The notes beneath the pieces are model-generated. The model ran no database searches, was not told the DNA's origin, and saw only the letters and a list, made by a program, of their open reading frames with translations. From the NCBI RefSeq assembly GCF_037126465.1, contig NC_088201.1, positions 227,422,016 through 227,486,015 on the forward strand: a DNA stretch of 64,000 nucleotides, given 5' to 3'. The position numbers and the translations under genes are program-made. Positions 1-12,943 of the stretch are shown piece after piece. Position 1 is the stretch's first letter, and the number at the start of each line of letters is the position of its first letter. The stretch comes from Ornithodoros turicata (Eukaryota; Arthropoda; Arachnida; Ixodida; Argasidae).

Positions 1-2330
1 TATTGTTTGCCATAAGACCATCGACAAAAACAAAAATAATAATAATTGGCGATTCTCTCGACGGCAACTTCTGACAGCAGTGAATTCTCTGTGGTCCTCG
101 CGGGGTGCTTCGCGACTTCGTAGTTTGTCGTTTTTTTATGCCCTAATTGAATGTCGCACTCTGCACTAGATTGCTCTTTGTGCTTTCACTCTTGGGCAAT
201 AACTGTACCTTAAGGAAAGCGAAAAACAAAACCGTAAAACAACCTTGTCGGCTACGGAGTGTTCTTCCCTGTTTGATTCATTTGTAACCGTTGAATGAAT
301 CGGATATCAGGCGTCATATTATCTTCTAAGGAGCTATCTATGAGACTTCTTCTCCCCGCTTCATATCTCTTCATCTTATACCCCTACTATACTAAGAGTT
401 GTTTTTTAGCCTTCGTGTGTCTGAGGTTTTCGTGCGTGGACCTTCAGCCGTCATCTTCTCGGTTGTCTGAGAAATCTTTCTACTTCTAACCAATCGTGCA
501 CGTAATATGTTGCTAACAAACACTAGGGAGTCACGCAGAACGCTGAAGGAAAAAGCGTGAACGAAATGTGTCCAGAAGGAACTACGCCAATATGGTCAGT
601 CACATGACGAGCTTCCAACTGGTTAATTTAGAGTTGTATTCGCGGTTCAAATTTCTTACAGCGTGCCGCTTACACATGGGAAGGAAAACGTAACACAGCT
701 ACCTCTGACGTCTTCCACAGCCATCGTGCAGGTCAGCAGCGAGACGACCACATTCAGAATCTCATCACTGACGAGCATGTTAGAATAGAGCAACCGAGCT
801 GGTGCACTGTAGAAACAGGTAACATTTCCTTGAGTTTGAGAAACACACCGTACGAAGAGGGCAACACAAGAGTCTCGTGTTGTGCTCTTCGCATTGTGTG
901 TTCCTCAAACTCCGCATGCTACCTCTATCTCACCGCTGTTTATATGACATGCAGTAATAACAGAATGAAACGTCATTTTGATAAATTTCCGAAAGCGTGC
1001 CTTCAGTGAAACGCCTCAGACAAGAATCGATCTATTGGTACTACGAGGAACTTGAGGAACGCACCAAAAACACAACTTACTGTACAAGGGATTGGGCGTA
1101 GGAAAGCTGGTTCATGAAGTCGACCGAGAAACAGGAACACTGAAAGATGATATACACACGTTCTCTGTGTGTCACGTTTCTATTTCTGTGTGTAGAGTTT
1201 TCCATATCCAAAGCTTGGTCAAAATTTCTAACGCGGATAATGACAGCTGTTCTATTGAAAGAATCGTGTCAGCCGTTGAATGTTCCACTGGCAGAGCAGG
1301 TGCAAAACATTCGCTCCTAGGAGCAATGGTTTATGATTCGGCAATTTCCTTGAGGCAAAACCAGCGGAATACGTAAGACGGGAAGAGGTATGCGCACGAT
1401 GAGTAATGCTCCGGTCAGACGGAATGATATAGTGTCTCTTTACAATTTTACAACAACAAGTGACAATTGCACGTACTGTCATTCGTATGCTATCACAGGA
1501 CATGTTTTAGTGACAATAGGCAGAAAGTACCCTAGCGATTTAGTGAGTTCCCCATACTCACTTCGCTTCTTTTCGGGTGACCGACGGCACGCTCTGTGGC
1601 ACAGGTAAAAGGATTGAGAAAACGCGAGAGGCATCGACACCACAATATTTTTAAACCAGTATTTTCTAAATCATCCTTATCTTGGTACATTGTGACGAAG
1701 AAACTTATCACTCGTGGTAGCCGCATATCAGAACCTCGCAGCGTCTGGCGGCGTTCGTTTGGCATGCGTTTGTAGTCAATTGGTTTAGTGTTCGAGGAAC
1801 ATTTACAGAAGCTGCTTCTAAACATAAAAAAAAGAAACATTCTGAGGAAGGTATTGTGGTGCAACGCTAAAACTTTTGCCGCCGTTTATTCTCATATATC
1901 GTAATTACCATCATTGCTTAACCGACACTTAAGGCGTGTATCGTGCACGAAGTGAATGCGACATTCGCTTGGTTGGAGTGCACTTCACGAAAATTGCACT
2001 AAATCAGCCCATGTGATAGCGGTATACGGCCGGTAATGTTCGCCGTTTTTATTTTTCGCTCGTGCTTCCAATTGTGTGAATTTCCAGTGTTGGAACTCCA
2101 CCTGGTCAGAGCAAACCGGGAAAAGCACGTGCTATGCACAGAGGGTGCATCGCACACACAACGACTGCTCGCATTCCATACACGAAGCAAACTTATTCCA
2201 CATCTCCTTGTCCGTTCCCTTAACTAAACAACATGGCAGCGCGTCAAACAGTACACGAGAAACAGGAACGTCGAGAAGCGGACAAAGGCCACAAAACAAC
2301 AGGAAAGGGAACAACATTGACACCTCAACA
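1..2330. other. No recognisable gene
   Basis: I see no convincing coding region here. Open frames are at most about 110 codons, overlap on both strands and show no family resemblance. Base composition is ordinary mixed genomic sequence, and no tRNA-like boxes or inverted repeats stood out. Confidence 0.5.
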
Positions 2331-2770
2331 TCCTTTTACCAGACACCGTTTGAGTTGACTGCTACAGCCAGACTGGCTGGCTCGTTTATTCAAGTACTCT
2401 TTTATACGTGTACACCAGGGTTGCTTTCACGATTCCCGATGCATCCGCCCTCTTTTAATGAGGAGACAGCCGAAATGTGGTAAGCAGATATGGTTAAAAT
2501 CACTGCGATAAATGAACGCAAACATTAAAGAAAACATTAAGAAAATGTTACACTGGATAGTTGGATAAACTTTCGGTCGTAGTGTAGCTTATTTGGTGGC
2601 CTGGATGGCCTGGAAGACTCTCTTTGGTGGGCTGTCCGCTGTCGTGGGTCTTGTGTCATCTTCGAATGGGGTCTCGAACTCCAGTTCTTGAAGAGATGAC
2701 TTTCTGCCGTAGTCCGTAGCATGGACGATGATGCGGGGATGTCCGTGGCTGTAGATGTTGTGTCATCTTG

Positions 2771-3311
2771 TTATCGTCTTCCTGTGAACGGCTCGGCTGT
2801 CTGTAGCAAGTGTTGATTTCGGCGACATACTTGTTCATCTTCGGTGACCGTCACATACGACCTGGGTCCCGCAGTTCCTTCTACCCTGCCCTTGGTCGTC
2901 CAGTGTTTTTCGTCACGGATGCGCACTCTTGATCCTGGGTTCAAAGGAGGAAGTGGTTGGCCCCGCTGTTTCTGGGCGTGTTTTTTCACAGGTGCTGCAC
3001 GTCAGACATTGAAATCTGGCAGCAGTGATGTTCCTCCTCGGCACATGAGGAGCTCCATCAGAGACGGTCCGCCTTCCAGGGGTTACTCTGTAATTGAGGA
3101 GGCCCAGCCAAAAATCCTGGTTAGCTTGCTTGGTCTTCATTAACAGTCGTTTCACGACCTGCACCCTTTTCTCTGCCAGCCCGTTGGATAAAATGTGGGC
3201 TGGACGTGGTGTGTGAAAACTCGTAGCGCTAAGAGCATTCCTCGAATTGTCTGCGGTTAAATTGTGGGCCATTGTCAGAGCACACCTATACGGGAATACC
3301 GTATCGAGCAA
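2771..3311 (-). pseudogene. Gypsy integrase, C-terminal half
   Basis: Two overlapping minus-strand frames encode the end of a retroviral-type integrase. The upstream frame (3311 to 2913) carries the region around the third catalytic acid, seen as SNGLAEKRVQVVKRLL, followed by DFWLGLLNYRVTPG, which is typical of Gypsy integrases just after the DDE core. The downstream frame (2989 to 2771) carries the C-terminal DNA-binding part, with LPPLNPGSRVRIRDEKHW then TKGRVEGTAGPRSYVTVTED. The two parts lie in different frames and must have been separated by an indel. No intact product is possible. Confidence 0.8.
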
Positions 3312-3524
3312 ACATACTCGAACTCTTCTCGATCACCTTCTGTGAGGTGGGATCAGGAAGATTTTCGACCTCCGGATAGTTTGAATAGTCATCATAAGCC
3401 ACAAGAAACTGTTGCCCAGCAAAAAAACGCGCGACCAAGTTTGTTTTCGCGGAGTTCTCATTTGAAGAGGATCTGTTAGTTGAAGATAAGCGAACCGTTT
3501 ACATATTTCACATCTTGCAATGAA

Positions 3525-3966
3525 TTATTGTATGTCAGCACCCATACGTGGCCAATACATCAACATACGGGCCCTCGCTATACACTTTTGAAACCCCCGG
3601 TGGCCGGCGTGCACTTTCATGGGCATTTCCTTGCGAAGAGAACGTGGTATAACGACCGTAGACCCTTTAATCAGGAGGCCTTTCACTACCGACAGTTCCG
3701 AAGCACGCGACCTAAATTCGCCTCCTACGGGCACGTTGTCTTCTATGCACTGAATAACACTTTGCAGAACACTGTCTTGAGTAGTTGCCAAACGAAGAAA
3801 AGTTTTCAAATGCTGGCTTGCTCACAACAGCTTCCACAGTCTTTACCGCGTGAACCTCAACATCTTGTGTGTCTCCGTGTATTATTGCAGCCGGTGATCG
3901 TAACAGCGCATCAGCTAGAACGTGCTCCCTTCCTTCAGTACGATCTTGTATTGCTGGTGTGAACAT
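3525..3966 (-). pseudogene. Gypsy RNase H end and integrase zinc-binding domain
   Basis: The frame from 3966 down to 3712 includes GREHVLADALLRSP, the conserved end of Gypsy RNase H (usually VADALSR). The overlapping frame 3809 to 3525 has the integrase H2C2 region, with HAGHRGFQKCIARARMLMYWPRM. The two halves sit in different frames. Upstream, the RT palm is absent, so this RNase H end now abuts the protease region, showing a large internal deletion. Confidence 0.75.
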
Positions 3967-4492
3967 CCATTTCCACGAAACACTTCTGGAGACTCAGCCA
4001 AAACCTGCGCACGCAAATCGTCATTGCCAGTTACACTTTGAATTTTTGAAAGCATTCCAAACTGCTCGAAGGCTTGCAAACCCAGAATCGCACAGCGTTC
4101 TTTCTTTACCACAAAAAGTCGAGATGCTGTTCCTTGTCACGACATACGGTAGTCAGCCTCACAGTTCCCAGGTGCTTGATCATGTCGCCACTGTATCTCC
4201 TAAGGACGAAACAATCTACCCGGATTGCTTTGTCACTTCCTATCTTCTTATACAAAGAGTGCGACAGAAGGTTGGCTTGGGAGCCAGTGTCAATCTTGAA
4301 CTCCACTGGTCGACCCCCAACGCATGCCGTTTCCACCCATTCCTGAGCATTTTTAGAACTGCAGACGCTCACGGTTGAGAATAGCCACGTCGTCGCCTGC
4401 CCCTTCTTCTCATTCACTTTCAGACCTCTCATCATATATCTGACATGTGACCTTCTGCTTGCAGCACAGCGCAAAGTGGTTGCGCTTGCCAC
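3915..4492 (-). pseudogene. Gypsy aspartic protease and start of RT
   Basis: The minus frame 4492 to 4106 contains VEFKIDTGSQANLLS, with the retropepsin DTG active-site triad, and continues in the overlapping frame 4112 to 3915 with CAILGLQAFEQFGML, the conserved ILG second half. That is followed by the start of an RT region (VFRGNG..HQYKIVLKEG). The RT catalytic palm that should follow is absent. Confidence 0.8.
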
Positions 4493-4571
4493 TTTTTCTG
4501 GATGTTTGAGACTTGAGCTGCAGGTCCCTCAGGACACTTTCGAAAGGTTCGCATTCCGCTTGCACGGGACA

Positions 4572-4823
4572 TTAAAACACATAGCGCTCATATGTTTCAT
4601 TCCGCTTCGGTGTACAATATTCTTCAAAATTTTTCATCAGTGCGTCAAAATCCATTTTTTTCCGGATCGCCAAGCTTGAACTTGGTGAACACGTCGATTG
4701 CTTCCGGACCCGCCAAGTGAAGAAAAATTGCAGGTTTTTGCTTACTTCATCTGGACTCTGTTTCCGTTTGCTACAGGCAAAGCAGGAGCCGTTGCTTGAA
4801 TTTCTTCCAGGTTTCCGCTGCAT
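4572..4823 (-). pseudogene. Gypsy gag fragment
   Basis: A short minus-strand frame lies between the 5' LTR and the protease. Its end has the look of a Gypsy gag N-terminal part (a DFDALMKNFEEYCTPKRNETYERYVF-like string, given here only in part), a 'YF.P..N...ER..F' pattern common in mag-type gags. No zinc knuckle is visible in this frame. The assignment rests mainly on position. Confidence 0.55.
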
Positions 4824-5099
4824 TTTCCAGTAGAATCTACGGCTCCGTGGGCGGGAGAAATTCCATTCCGATTCACTTGGCTATCGCTTTTCGACGTGCT
4901 CTTTTCTTGGTCTCACGGACGGGCAGGTCCCACTTCTCACACCATGTATCAGACTACATATTTGAGTTGACTGCGAAAGCCAGACTGGTGGCTCGTTTAT
5001 TGGAGTGCTCTTTTATACGTGTACACCAGGGTTGCTTCCTCTCACGATTCCCGATACAATCCTCTCAAAGAATGCGAGCTTTCTTTTTGGTAGAGCGAT

Positions 5100-8000
5100 A
5101 GAAGCGTGACTGATACAAGTATTATCTTCGGCCTTTACAATCGCATGAGCCTCTATAATCTCTCTTACCAGGGCCTTGCCAGTATCCCCCAAAAGAACAG
5201 TCTTACCAAAATCCGGCTCTCACGTGCAGCGGCTACAATGAACTGCAAAATGGCCAGATGGGGCCGACCGAACAGCAAGCGCATGCTGTCTTAATCTATC
5301 ATTCACCCACATTCCCAGGGGGCCATGATAGCATCATCCACACGACAGTGACTGTTTACATACATACATTAGTCATGTTTTGCAGTCAACAAAATCCCCT
5401 GCATGCTTCTTCCCGCAACACGGGCGTTAAAAACTCGACACAGTCTATAAAGCCTATATTAGCCTACACCACTGACGCATCATGCTGCTGACTAATCTTC
5501 TTAGTGTTGTGGCAAAACGCATGCAATACAGTATTCTTTCCCTCTCCTCTCCCGGTCTCACGCTACGCTCCCCTCCTTTCTCTTAACCTATTTTAGTAAG
5601 CTCTCACTCACACAATAAAAAAAAAAAAACTCAGGAGTGTGACCCGAACGAGACATGTCCTTCTGTCGTATAACATAAAAAGGGATAAGCTGCAAAACGC
5701 GTTGCAAAGTTTTACAGGACGCACAGCGAGGAGTTACACAGAAACAAGTGCCAACTTCTGTTTTCTGTGTTATTCTCTTCCGAAGCTAAAACAGATCCTG
5801 TTTATTGCTTATAAATCGGCCTCCCGTTAGTTCGAGAGCCGTGCTCGCCTGCGAGAGAAAACGACGGGTGAGCTGTCCATGTTTCTTTCGATTACGAAAA
5901 GAAAAAAAAATACTCGAAGCGAGGAACTGTATTGCGAGTATTAGCTCTGGATCATTTCAAAGCCGATGTTTCTTGCACTGCAACAGAATCGCACGTTTCT
6001 GTCCTTTCTACGAGAAATGCTCCAGGTATCATAGATAGTCCAGCTTTTTGGAGGCAGAGAGTTTTGCGTTGGAACACTCTCTAGATAGAGAAATGTCCAT
6101 GTCCCAGCTTCGGCCGAAAAAAACAAAAGAAATGTGTTAGGAAGCCTTAGCAGGTAAACTAAACAAAGTATTATTGCTCGCCCCGCTAGCTACCTACAGG
6201 GGCGGGCTCAAGACGAATCTGGACTACTCTTCACGGACAGTCCGCGACTGTTATCCGTAGGACGTTCTAAGGATACACCTCGATACATGATGACACTATA
6301 AGGACATCCTGAGGACCCTGTGTGTTCTCGTGCATAGTATCAGCTATATAGGAAGCGGAAAATGCGGATTTAGGGAATCAGGGATAAACCAGAGGATAAA
6401 CATAGACCGCTTACTTCGTTTCAGGGTGGTAGGTGGACAGTTGCCGTATTATGCAACCTTGAAATGTATTCATTGACTTATTAGTTGCCTAAGAACAACT
6501 ACACGAATGACGATGGAAGGAGATGATTCACCGCAACAAGTGTAGGGGGATTGACGGAATACATAGGGAAATGGTTAACCAGCAGTACAATGTTAACAAG
6601 AGCAGGTACAAAGATTTACAGAGACCACATGGACAAAAATAATAAAGCAAATTAATCATTTGATAGTATTACAGCAAAAATGACACCAACAAACAAAGGT
6701 GCCTTATTTGAGTGCCTTAGGTGGTTATTATTTGGTGCCTTATTGTTGGGCAAGTGGAAAACATAGGCCGATTGAAATTCTGTCGTCATTCTGGCGTTTG
6801 TAATTACCGAATATTAATCAGACAGCCCCATTTTGTAATATTTCTATTGAATTCGAGATAGCGCTGGACCAGAATCCCACGCGGAGGCAATGTATTCAAC
6901 TCAGTAAAGAATAGTGACCTGAAGGATTATGATCGAGGGAGCAATTGCACTTTTCACATTGCTCTACTTTGTTGTGCTATCATTATTTGTGCTACTTACG
7001 GAACACATGGTCCGTCAAAGAAATTACAGGCCGGTTACAATTACGTAACGCGAAGTTCTGCGCTAACCGCTGTCTGCGGACTGTGTATGTTACACTCTTA
7101 CTGCTGATATATGCACAACTACCTTGAGTGAGAATTACTGGACTGTCATCTGTGAAGTAAGTTGGGATATGTACAACTGGGATTACCGGGGCAAAAATAT
7201 AACCAAAATCGTGGCACTAGCGGGACAGGAAACGCTGTAAAATCGAGACGCTTTCCGGGATAGTGTACACATCTCGGAGTATTTCGAAACCGCTTTCATT
7301 TGGAGTTTTCTAAGTTGATTTGGATCACGGAAACCGAGGGTTTTTAGGTACAATCACATCGATTTCCTGACACCTTCCTGTAACATCTACCGCTGTAAAA
7401 GGCTTTCTTAAATGAATGAAGGATATTTGAGAAGCCTATGATCATTTTTAGTTAGTTCCTGTGTAGTAAAGCATTCACTATGCGAAATATGAAGTTGAAA
7501 ATGGTTGAAATAGCAAATATATTCTATAACAACAACGGGCACGAGCGATAGCTGCTACGTCCCGTCTCCGAGGCGAACTTGCCGTGACACCATACACACC
7601 GCATGCTGCCGATTGGCGGCCACGCCTTTACGAGCAAACTACGAAATTTGCGAGCAAGCTTGCATATTTCGCCATGACATATGTTTTTATTTGATCTGGA
7701 GACAATATTTTATCTAACCGTTGACGCAGAATCCTACGAGAAATGTAATATAGCCGTTGACTGTCAGCATGGCTATAAGAGAACGTTTTCCTCTCTGAAC
7801 TTCTTCACCAGAAAATGTCTCTCTCGATGACGAGCTGCTACATGCCGAACGATTCCTAGACGCTGTGTGTGTCGCATAACGTCTCCCTTCATCGCTGATA
7901 ACTTGCCTTTCGCCATATTTCAATTCATTTCAGCAACAGATATTACAACGTCGTTGTTGTCGAAACCGAAACTATGCACCCTCGTGGCACCGCGGGGTGT

Positions 8001-8815
8001 GTTCTCATCGTCGTTCATAGTTGGCGGAGAGGATTGGATGGCGATGACGTAAGCCCTCTTCGAAGGCCTCTATCCATGCGATCACGCACCGCTATTTTTC
8101 GTCTAGTAACTGCGCTCCGGTTGTACTGAATAAGGTAAAAGTCCGGGCCGGGTAAAAGTCGGCGTGTGTGCGATAGCTAGGGATCATGAGAACAATTTCC
8201 TGCAGAGTACTCTGCATTCGCGAAAACCAGGTTCCTTTAATGCCAAACCCGCAGCGCGTTATCCTCTCTAGTATGCTCCTACATTTAACCCATATCTACA
8301 AATAATTACGCAATTTCAAGGTGTCCCCGCATTTTGTGTGAAGTTCAATGATTGCCATCGCGTTAGTCCCGGCCGCCCTGCACTTTCCATGTCACAGAAA
8401 ATAGGTGAGATATACCTCAGTACACCGGGAAAAGTCAGCTCAGATTGTAGAGAACAATTCAAAAACGACAATGAACCTTCGAAAACTTCATTAAAAGCTT
8501 TCTCCTGGTCAGCACGTGAAAGTTTTCAATTGTGTGCTTTAGCGACAGTTGCTGAGAGACAGCCCGCAGCTACCCATATCTGCAGCGGAAAATTCTTTCT
8601 TGGCTAGAAACGTTGCGACATTGCGAGATCCCTACTCACAAACTGAAAGCAGAGCCATTACGATATATATATCCATGTCCGGTACCGCCATGTACATCTG
8701 TTCACAAAGCAAAGTTCACATGCACGGCACTGGCGCATCTCTTCATCGCAGTGGTCATCTATATTATGCCAGGAAGAGGTCAATTCTGAAACTTTTTCTA
8801 TTCCGTATTAGCGCC
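5100..8815. other. No recognisable gene
   Basis: About 3.7 kb without a supportable gene. Open frames are short and unconserved-looking. There is an A-rich run near 5618-5630 and AT-rich stretches around 6590-6720, but no repeat boundary could be defined. Confidence 0.45.
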
Positions 8816-8819
8816 GCGG

Positions 8820-9030
8820 TGCGACTGTGGTTATGAGCGGCGTACAGATGTGGACAGGTGAACAGGGGGCAGCATAAAGAAGTTGGGTGTAGGGGAGTTA
8901 GTGTGCGTGCTGGGCCGACTTCAGGGGGCCAACATTCGTGTGGAAAGTCTCCGGAAAACCGCGGGAAAACCTCAGAACAGTCGGTGGTAGGATTCGAACC
9001 CAACACCTCCCAGTCAGAAACGGGTGACTC
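8820..9030 (-). repeat. tRNA-derived SINE
   Basis: On the minus strand the segment begins with CTGACTGGGAGGTGTTGGGTTCGAATCC, containing a good RNA polymerase III box B (GGTTCGAATCC, about 8991-9002). It continues into a tRNA-unrelated body (TTTTCCCGCGGTTTTCCGGAGACTTTCC). This body with its 'ggaaaacc...gggaaaacctcag' signature is the sort of sequence I associate with abundant tick SINEs. Ends were not determined. Confidence 0.6.
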
Positions 9031-10406
9031 ACTATTCTATTTATGTATCAGTATGTATGTCCGCCCTTGTTTTCGTGGTTGGATGTCACTGCAATGTAGA
9101 GATGCGTCACGGTGCTGTTCCGTGCATTTTTTTCCCCCAGGCTGTACAACACTGCTTAAACCATACCCAATGCGTTGGAAAAATTATTTTCGCTCTGAAT
9201 GGAACTCGCCACACTATACGATGTTGTTGGAACTTATTCTTGGACGAAGGCTATCCTTTTCTGTAATTTGTACCGCCATGTAATGTATACGAATCACAAG
9301 TTCGACCCGTATGACAAAAACACTGCGTAATATAGGAATTAACGGACACCGTCTATTTCTCTTCTTACGTTCCAGATGAATGCAGCCTTTGCAGAAAATA
9401 ACATCAAGATGAAGATGAAAGTTTACGACACCTATGTGGTACGATCTTATACTCGACTTCCAGACATGCATTAGCATCAGTGGGCCTATTCATAGAGAGG
9501 GTACACACTGAGCCAAGGTGCTGGCATGAAACCAGGTTGAAGGCAAGGCAATTTCATAGCGGCAACAAATTATTGGAATATGTTTGCAAGGGATGTTGAT
9601 ATCGCGGTGTTCCGTGTTTCGAGTTTATCATTAATGGGCAGAAATAAGAGACAGAGAACCTTCCACTCAGTTTCAGACTATCCTTCCCTTCCGGTCTTCC
9701 TTTCTAAGACACTAAAGCGCCGCATTTACGAAAGTTGCTGTTGGGCTACATTTCGTTTCAAGTCGCGCCTTCCGTCGACACGCCATCGGTTTTCTTGTTT
9801 TGCTGCAGGGCCTTATAGAACATTATTGGCTTAAGCAGGACCACTGTCTTATCTGTTATGGTGTATTAGCGTTCATGATGCTACATTTGACAGCATACAC
9901 CGAGTGGATATAGCTTGGGTATCCTTACAACGTCAATGTTAACACGTGTCAAAAGTCATCGAAAATGAAGCGCAATCGGCAATCCTACGCGTGCTTCATT
10001 CAGCACTGGGATGCCTTGAAATCGTCCATTCTCAAACCCATGTAGTGCAAATCTAAAACATTTTTATGTTCAAAATATTGGACAATAGCGTGTCCGTAGG
10101 ACGCGGTTAGTAAAGATATATTGTGTACTCTCGCAATGAGACGCACTGCTGAAAGCACTTAAGATTCCACTTTTCAGGAAAGCAGAAGCAGAGTTCCACA
10201 CTATAACTAGGTAAAGAAGGCGACCCTCTGACGAGAGTACCGTTGTGGCTTCCTAAGGAAAGGAAGCAAAGCATTCGAAGGACAGTCGCATTTAAAAATT
10301 TGAGCCTATGTCAAGGAGCAACCACGCTGGCGTCAGTGATGATGATAATTACTGTCATAGAATTTCATGGCCCCGGAATTTCATGACCTAGGGACACATG
10401 CATGAC
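9031..10406. other. No recognisable gene
   Basis: Nothing supportable. Short open frames only. Confidence 0.4.
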
Positions 10407-10420
10407 TTTGTTAACTGTCT

Positions 10421-10578
10421 GGAAGGGAGTTGCCTCAGGACAGAAGCCGCCGATATTTCGAACAGAGACTGTTCTTCTTCCCAGAAGAAGAACAGTCTCT
10501 GTTCGAAATATCGGCGGCTTCTGTCCTGAGGCAACTCCCTTCCTACATCTCTACCGGTTCGCTGGATTTCTACCCATC
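10421..10578. mobile_element. Perfect foldback insertion with 14-bp target duplication
   Basis: Two 60-bp arms (10421-10480 and 10484-10543) are exact reverse complements around the 3-nt loop CCA. A 35-bp single-copy tail (tacatctctaccggttcgctggatttctacccatc) follows. The insertion is bracketed by the 14-bp direct repeat tttgttaactgtct at 10407-10420 and 10579-10592, a clear target-site duplication. The same arm and tail sequence recurs, diverged, near 15562-15650 (opposite orientation) and 28615-28770. Variable-length duplications and inverted ends suggest a non-autonomous retroelement, possibly Penelope-related, but no protein links it to a family. Confidence 0.85.
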
Positions 10579-11189
10579 TTTGTTAACTGTCTGTATTTCC
10601 AGATGAATGAGGAACAGGACAGGACCCACCTCCTGGAAATTCCTGGTAGACAGCTTCCGTCAATTAACACAGATAAATGCCATGAGACACTTAAGGGAAA
10701 ACTTGTTGAGTACCCTGGGACCAACGAGTCCGACATCGTCTTCGTAGTAACGAGGTGGGTGTCGAGGAAATAGCGCATGAAACGAGATGCCTCCCTTAGA
10801 TCGCAGACCCCTTGCATGAAAATTCATTGCAAGACTTTTCACGCCGAATGCAAGAGAATGTGTTTTTAGCATAAACAGTTCCCCATTGTTCAAAGTGTCT
10901 ACTACCTTGGTTTTCACCAAAGCGATCGTTCTGTTTTTATGTTGAGCTGGTGTGCTGCGATCGTTTCGAACGTCAGTGCGAAAGTCAGTTAATGGTCATC
11001 AAAATGGTTCCGTCGAAACTTCACATTTTTCGTTTTCAGAAAGATTCTCAGCGACGAAAGTAAGAGGTATTATTGGAGTAAGTATACAAGGCACAGCAAG
11101 TAATAAGCACAGCCTGGTAGAGAAAACAATGGGGTCAATATGATAGATGTAGGTTTGCCGGCCTGGTGACATGTTGTGCGTGCCACAGG

Positions 11190-11365
11190 GTAGGACTGCG
11201 GATAATTTCGACCACACGAGGTTCTTTTGAAATCCCCGACGCATTGTGCTATAGACAATGTTACCTCCTTAAAAATTCCTGCCCCACTCGGCCGGGTTTG
11301 AACCCGATCTTGAGCTCAGCGAGCCAACACCTTAGCAACTGAGCTACCGAGCAGGGCAGCCCAAC
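11190..11365 (-). repeat. tRNA-derived SINE
   Basis: The minus strand reads GCTCGGTAGCTCAGTTGCTAAGG (box A-like) and, about 45 bases on, GGGTTCAAACCCGG (box B), a near complete tRNA-like head at about 11285-11365. It is followed by a tRNA-unrelated body. The acceptor and T-stem halves GGGTTCAAACCC remain well paired, but the sequence runs on past the tRNA end, so a SINE is preferred over a functional tRNA gene. Confidence 0.65.
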
Positions 11366-11369
11366 ACTG

Positions 11370-12780
11370 AAATTCCGAAACTGGCGCTGATGCTGAAACT
11401 CTATAGGCTCACACCTTGTAGGTAACTAATTGGAACGGTTGTTGAAAAGGGGTCCAAGCTACATCGCATATTGTGGTCTATGGGGGAACAGACCTATTTC
11501 GGATGCTCAGTGGCGCATTTCCAAACCTGCCCCGGTCGCCGCTGCCTTCAGTTGACGCGGCGTCACAGGCGTACAGCGGCCGCAGAACACCATGGAATGT
11601 CATTGTGGCCGCTAGTCTTGTGTTCAAAGCGTGTTACTGGATGGATGACGAGCGAACGGCAAGAGACAGACCTGTTTAGGTACCTCTGATTCATGATAAA
11701 GAATGTAGAAGGCCCTCGAACATTTATGCATCTTGCTTCTGAGAACATGATATAATCGATAGTCAACGTTTTCAGTGCTGATGACGTTGTGCTGCTGCTT
11801 CATGTCTCCGGTTTGCGATTGCATGAATACAAGGATCATTCAAAATATTCTGAAAATGTGCTAACAGAGTAAAACAGAATGTGGGCTGAAGTTTTCATGC
11901 ATGTAGCCATCTTTGATGGAGTGGAGTGGATGGAGTCGAAGTGTATTATGCACATGAGTGTGGATGACATGTTCTTGTACAGCTTCGTCTAACCTTAACT
12001 TGCACACGGCGCCAGCATGCGGACCAAGAGGGACGACATTCTAGCTGCTCTACCTGTAATTAACGGGAGAGATCGTTGAGGGCTGTCCTACTCGCTTCAC
12101 GGAGGTGCCCGTCTAAGAACTGGAGCTCCGCTTCGAACGGGCGCTGTGGATATTTGTTATCTACACAGCGTTCCAGTCTGTTGTGGGGATTGCCGCGGGC
12201 GATTGAAATCTTCGCCGTCTGATCAGTGATTGTCCTCGTCGTTAGCAACCACGTTAACAATCATGCCATTGGTATGCGTCGTATCGCTGTAGTGGCGTCA
12301 CATTGATTGAAATTAAACAATAGAATGAACGCAATGGGAATATTAATAAACGTGAATGTATTGCGCTGAAAAAGATTGTTGCTTAAAGCACCACATTCCG
12401 CGCCACGTTGTATCATATGTTCGCGATGACCCGCCAGTTGACAAGCTTGTTTCATTCTCCCAGTGGTTCCCCTTGTGTCGCAGTCGATAATAGATGCTAG
12501 CGAAGAAATTAAACATGTTAACTATATAATGTGGAGTAGCCGGCGCGTCCTTTATTATCCTTTAGCCTTTATTTATTTCTTCAAACAACAACGACATTGA
12601 TGATAAACGTCGAAAGAATTTATGGCAGTGTAAGCTTCGTAGAACGTCTTAAGAATTGAATTTTCCACGCGACGTCACAATGTGGTTACACGCTCGAATT
12701 ATTCACATGTTCACTGTCCATTCCATGCTGCTTCAGGAATAAATCAAGTTCGTTATGCGAGTGCAATTGAACCTCTGTAT
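11370..12780. other. No recognisable gene
   Basis: No coding region I can support. The sequence approaches the Gypsy LTR at its right end. Confidence 0.4.
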
Positions 12781-12943
12781 GCAATAACGGGTTAAGTCGA
12801 CTTATCCCCTTTTTACTATTGTATGTGAGCGGCGCCAGCGCGGCGCGGAAGAGGACGAAGAAGAGAGATCGAGAATCGAAGGATACAGAAATAAACAGTT
12901 TTGAGACAGCAAAGTCTTACAATTGGCGCAGCCGACACTGAAT

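Larger units (their letters stand above)
2334..5070 (-). mobile_element. Ty3/Gypsy LTR retrotransposon remnant (reverse strand)
   Basis: This is a decayed Gypsy-type element read on the minus strand. Direct repeats at about 2336-2460 and 4945-5070 share a stretch of over 100 bp (gagttgactgc...gccagactgg...cttttatacgtgtacaccagggttgct) and are the partial LTRs. Just inside the right LTR, the minus strand reads TGGTGTGAGAAGTGGGACC, a plausible tRNA primer-binding site, so the right LTR is the 5' LTR. Internal order on the minus strand is gag remnant, protease, RNase H end, integrase. The RT core is missing: the frame runs from the start of RT almost directly into the end of RNase H. Frameshifts and stops make it inactive. 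Subfamily (mag-like) is a guess from the integrase C-terminus. Confidence 0.85.

Noticed and set aside
10421..10578. CRISPR-like or terminator hairpin
   Set aside because: Eukaryotic context, 60-bp perfect arms and a target duplication indicate a mobile element.
11280..11365. Functional tRNA gene
   Set aside because: Good box A/B and T-arm, but no clean acceptor stem and repeat-like body follows; SINE preferred.
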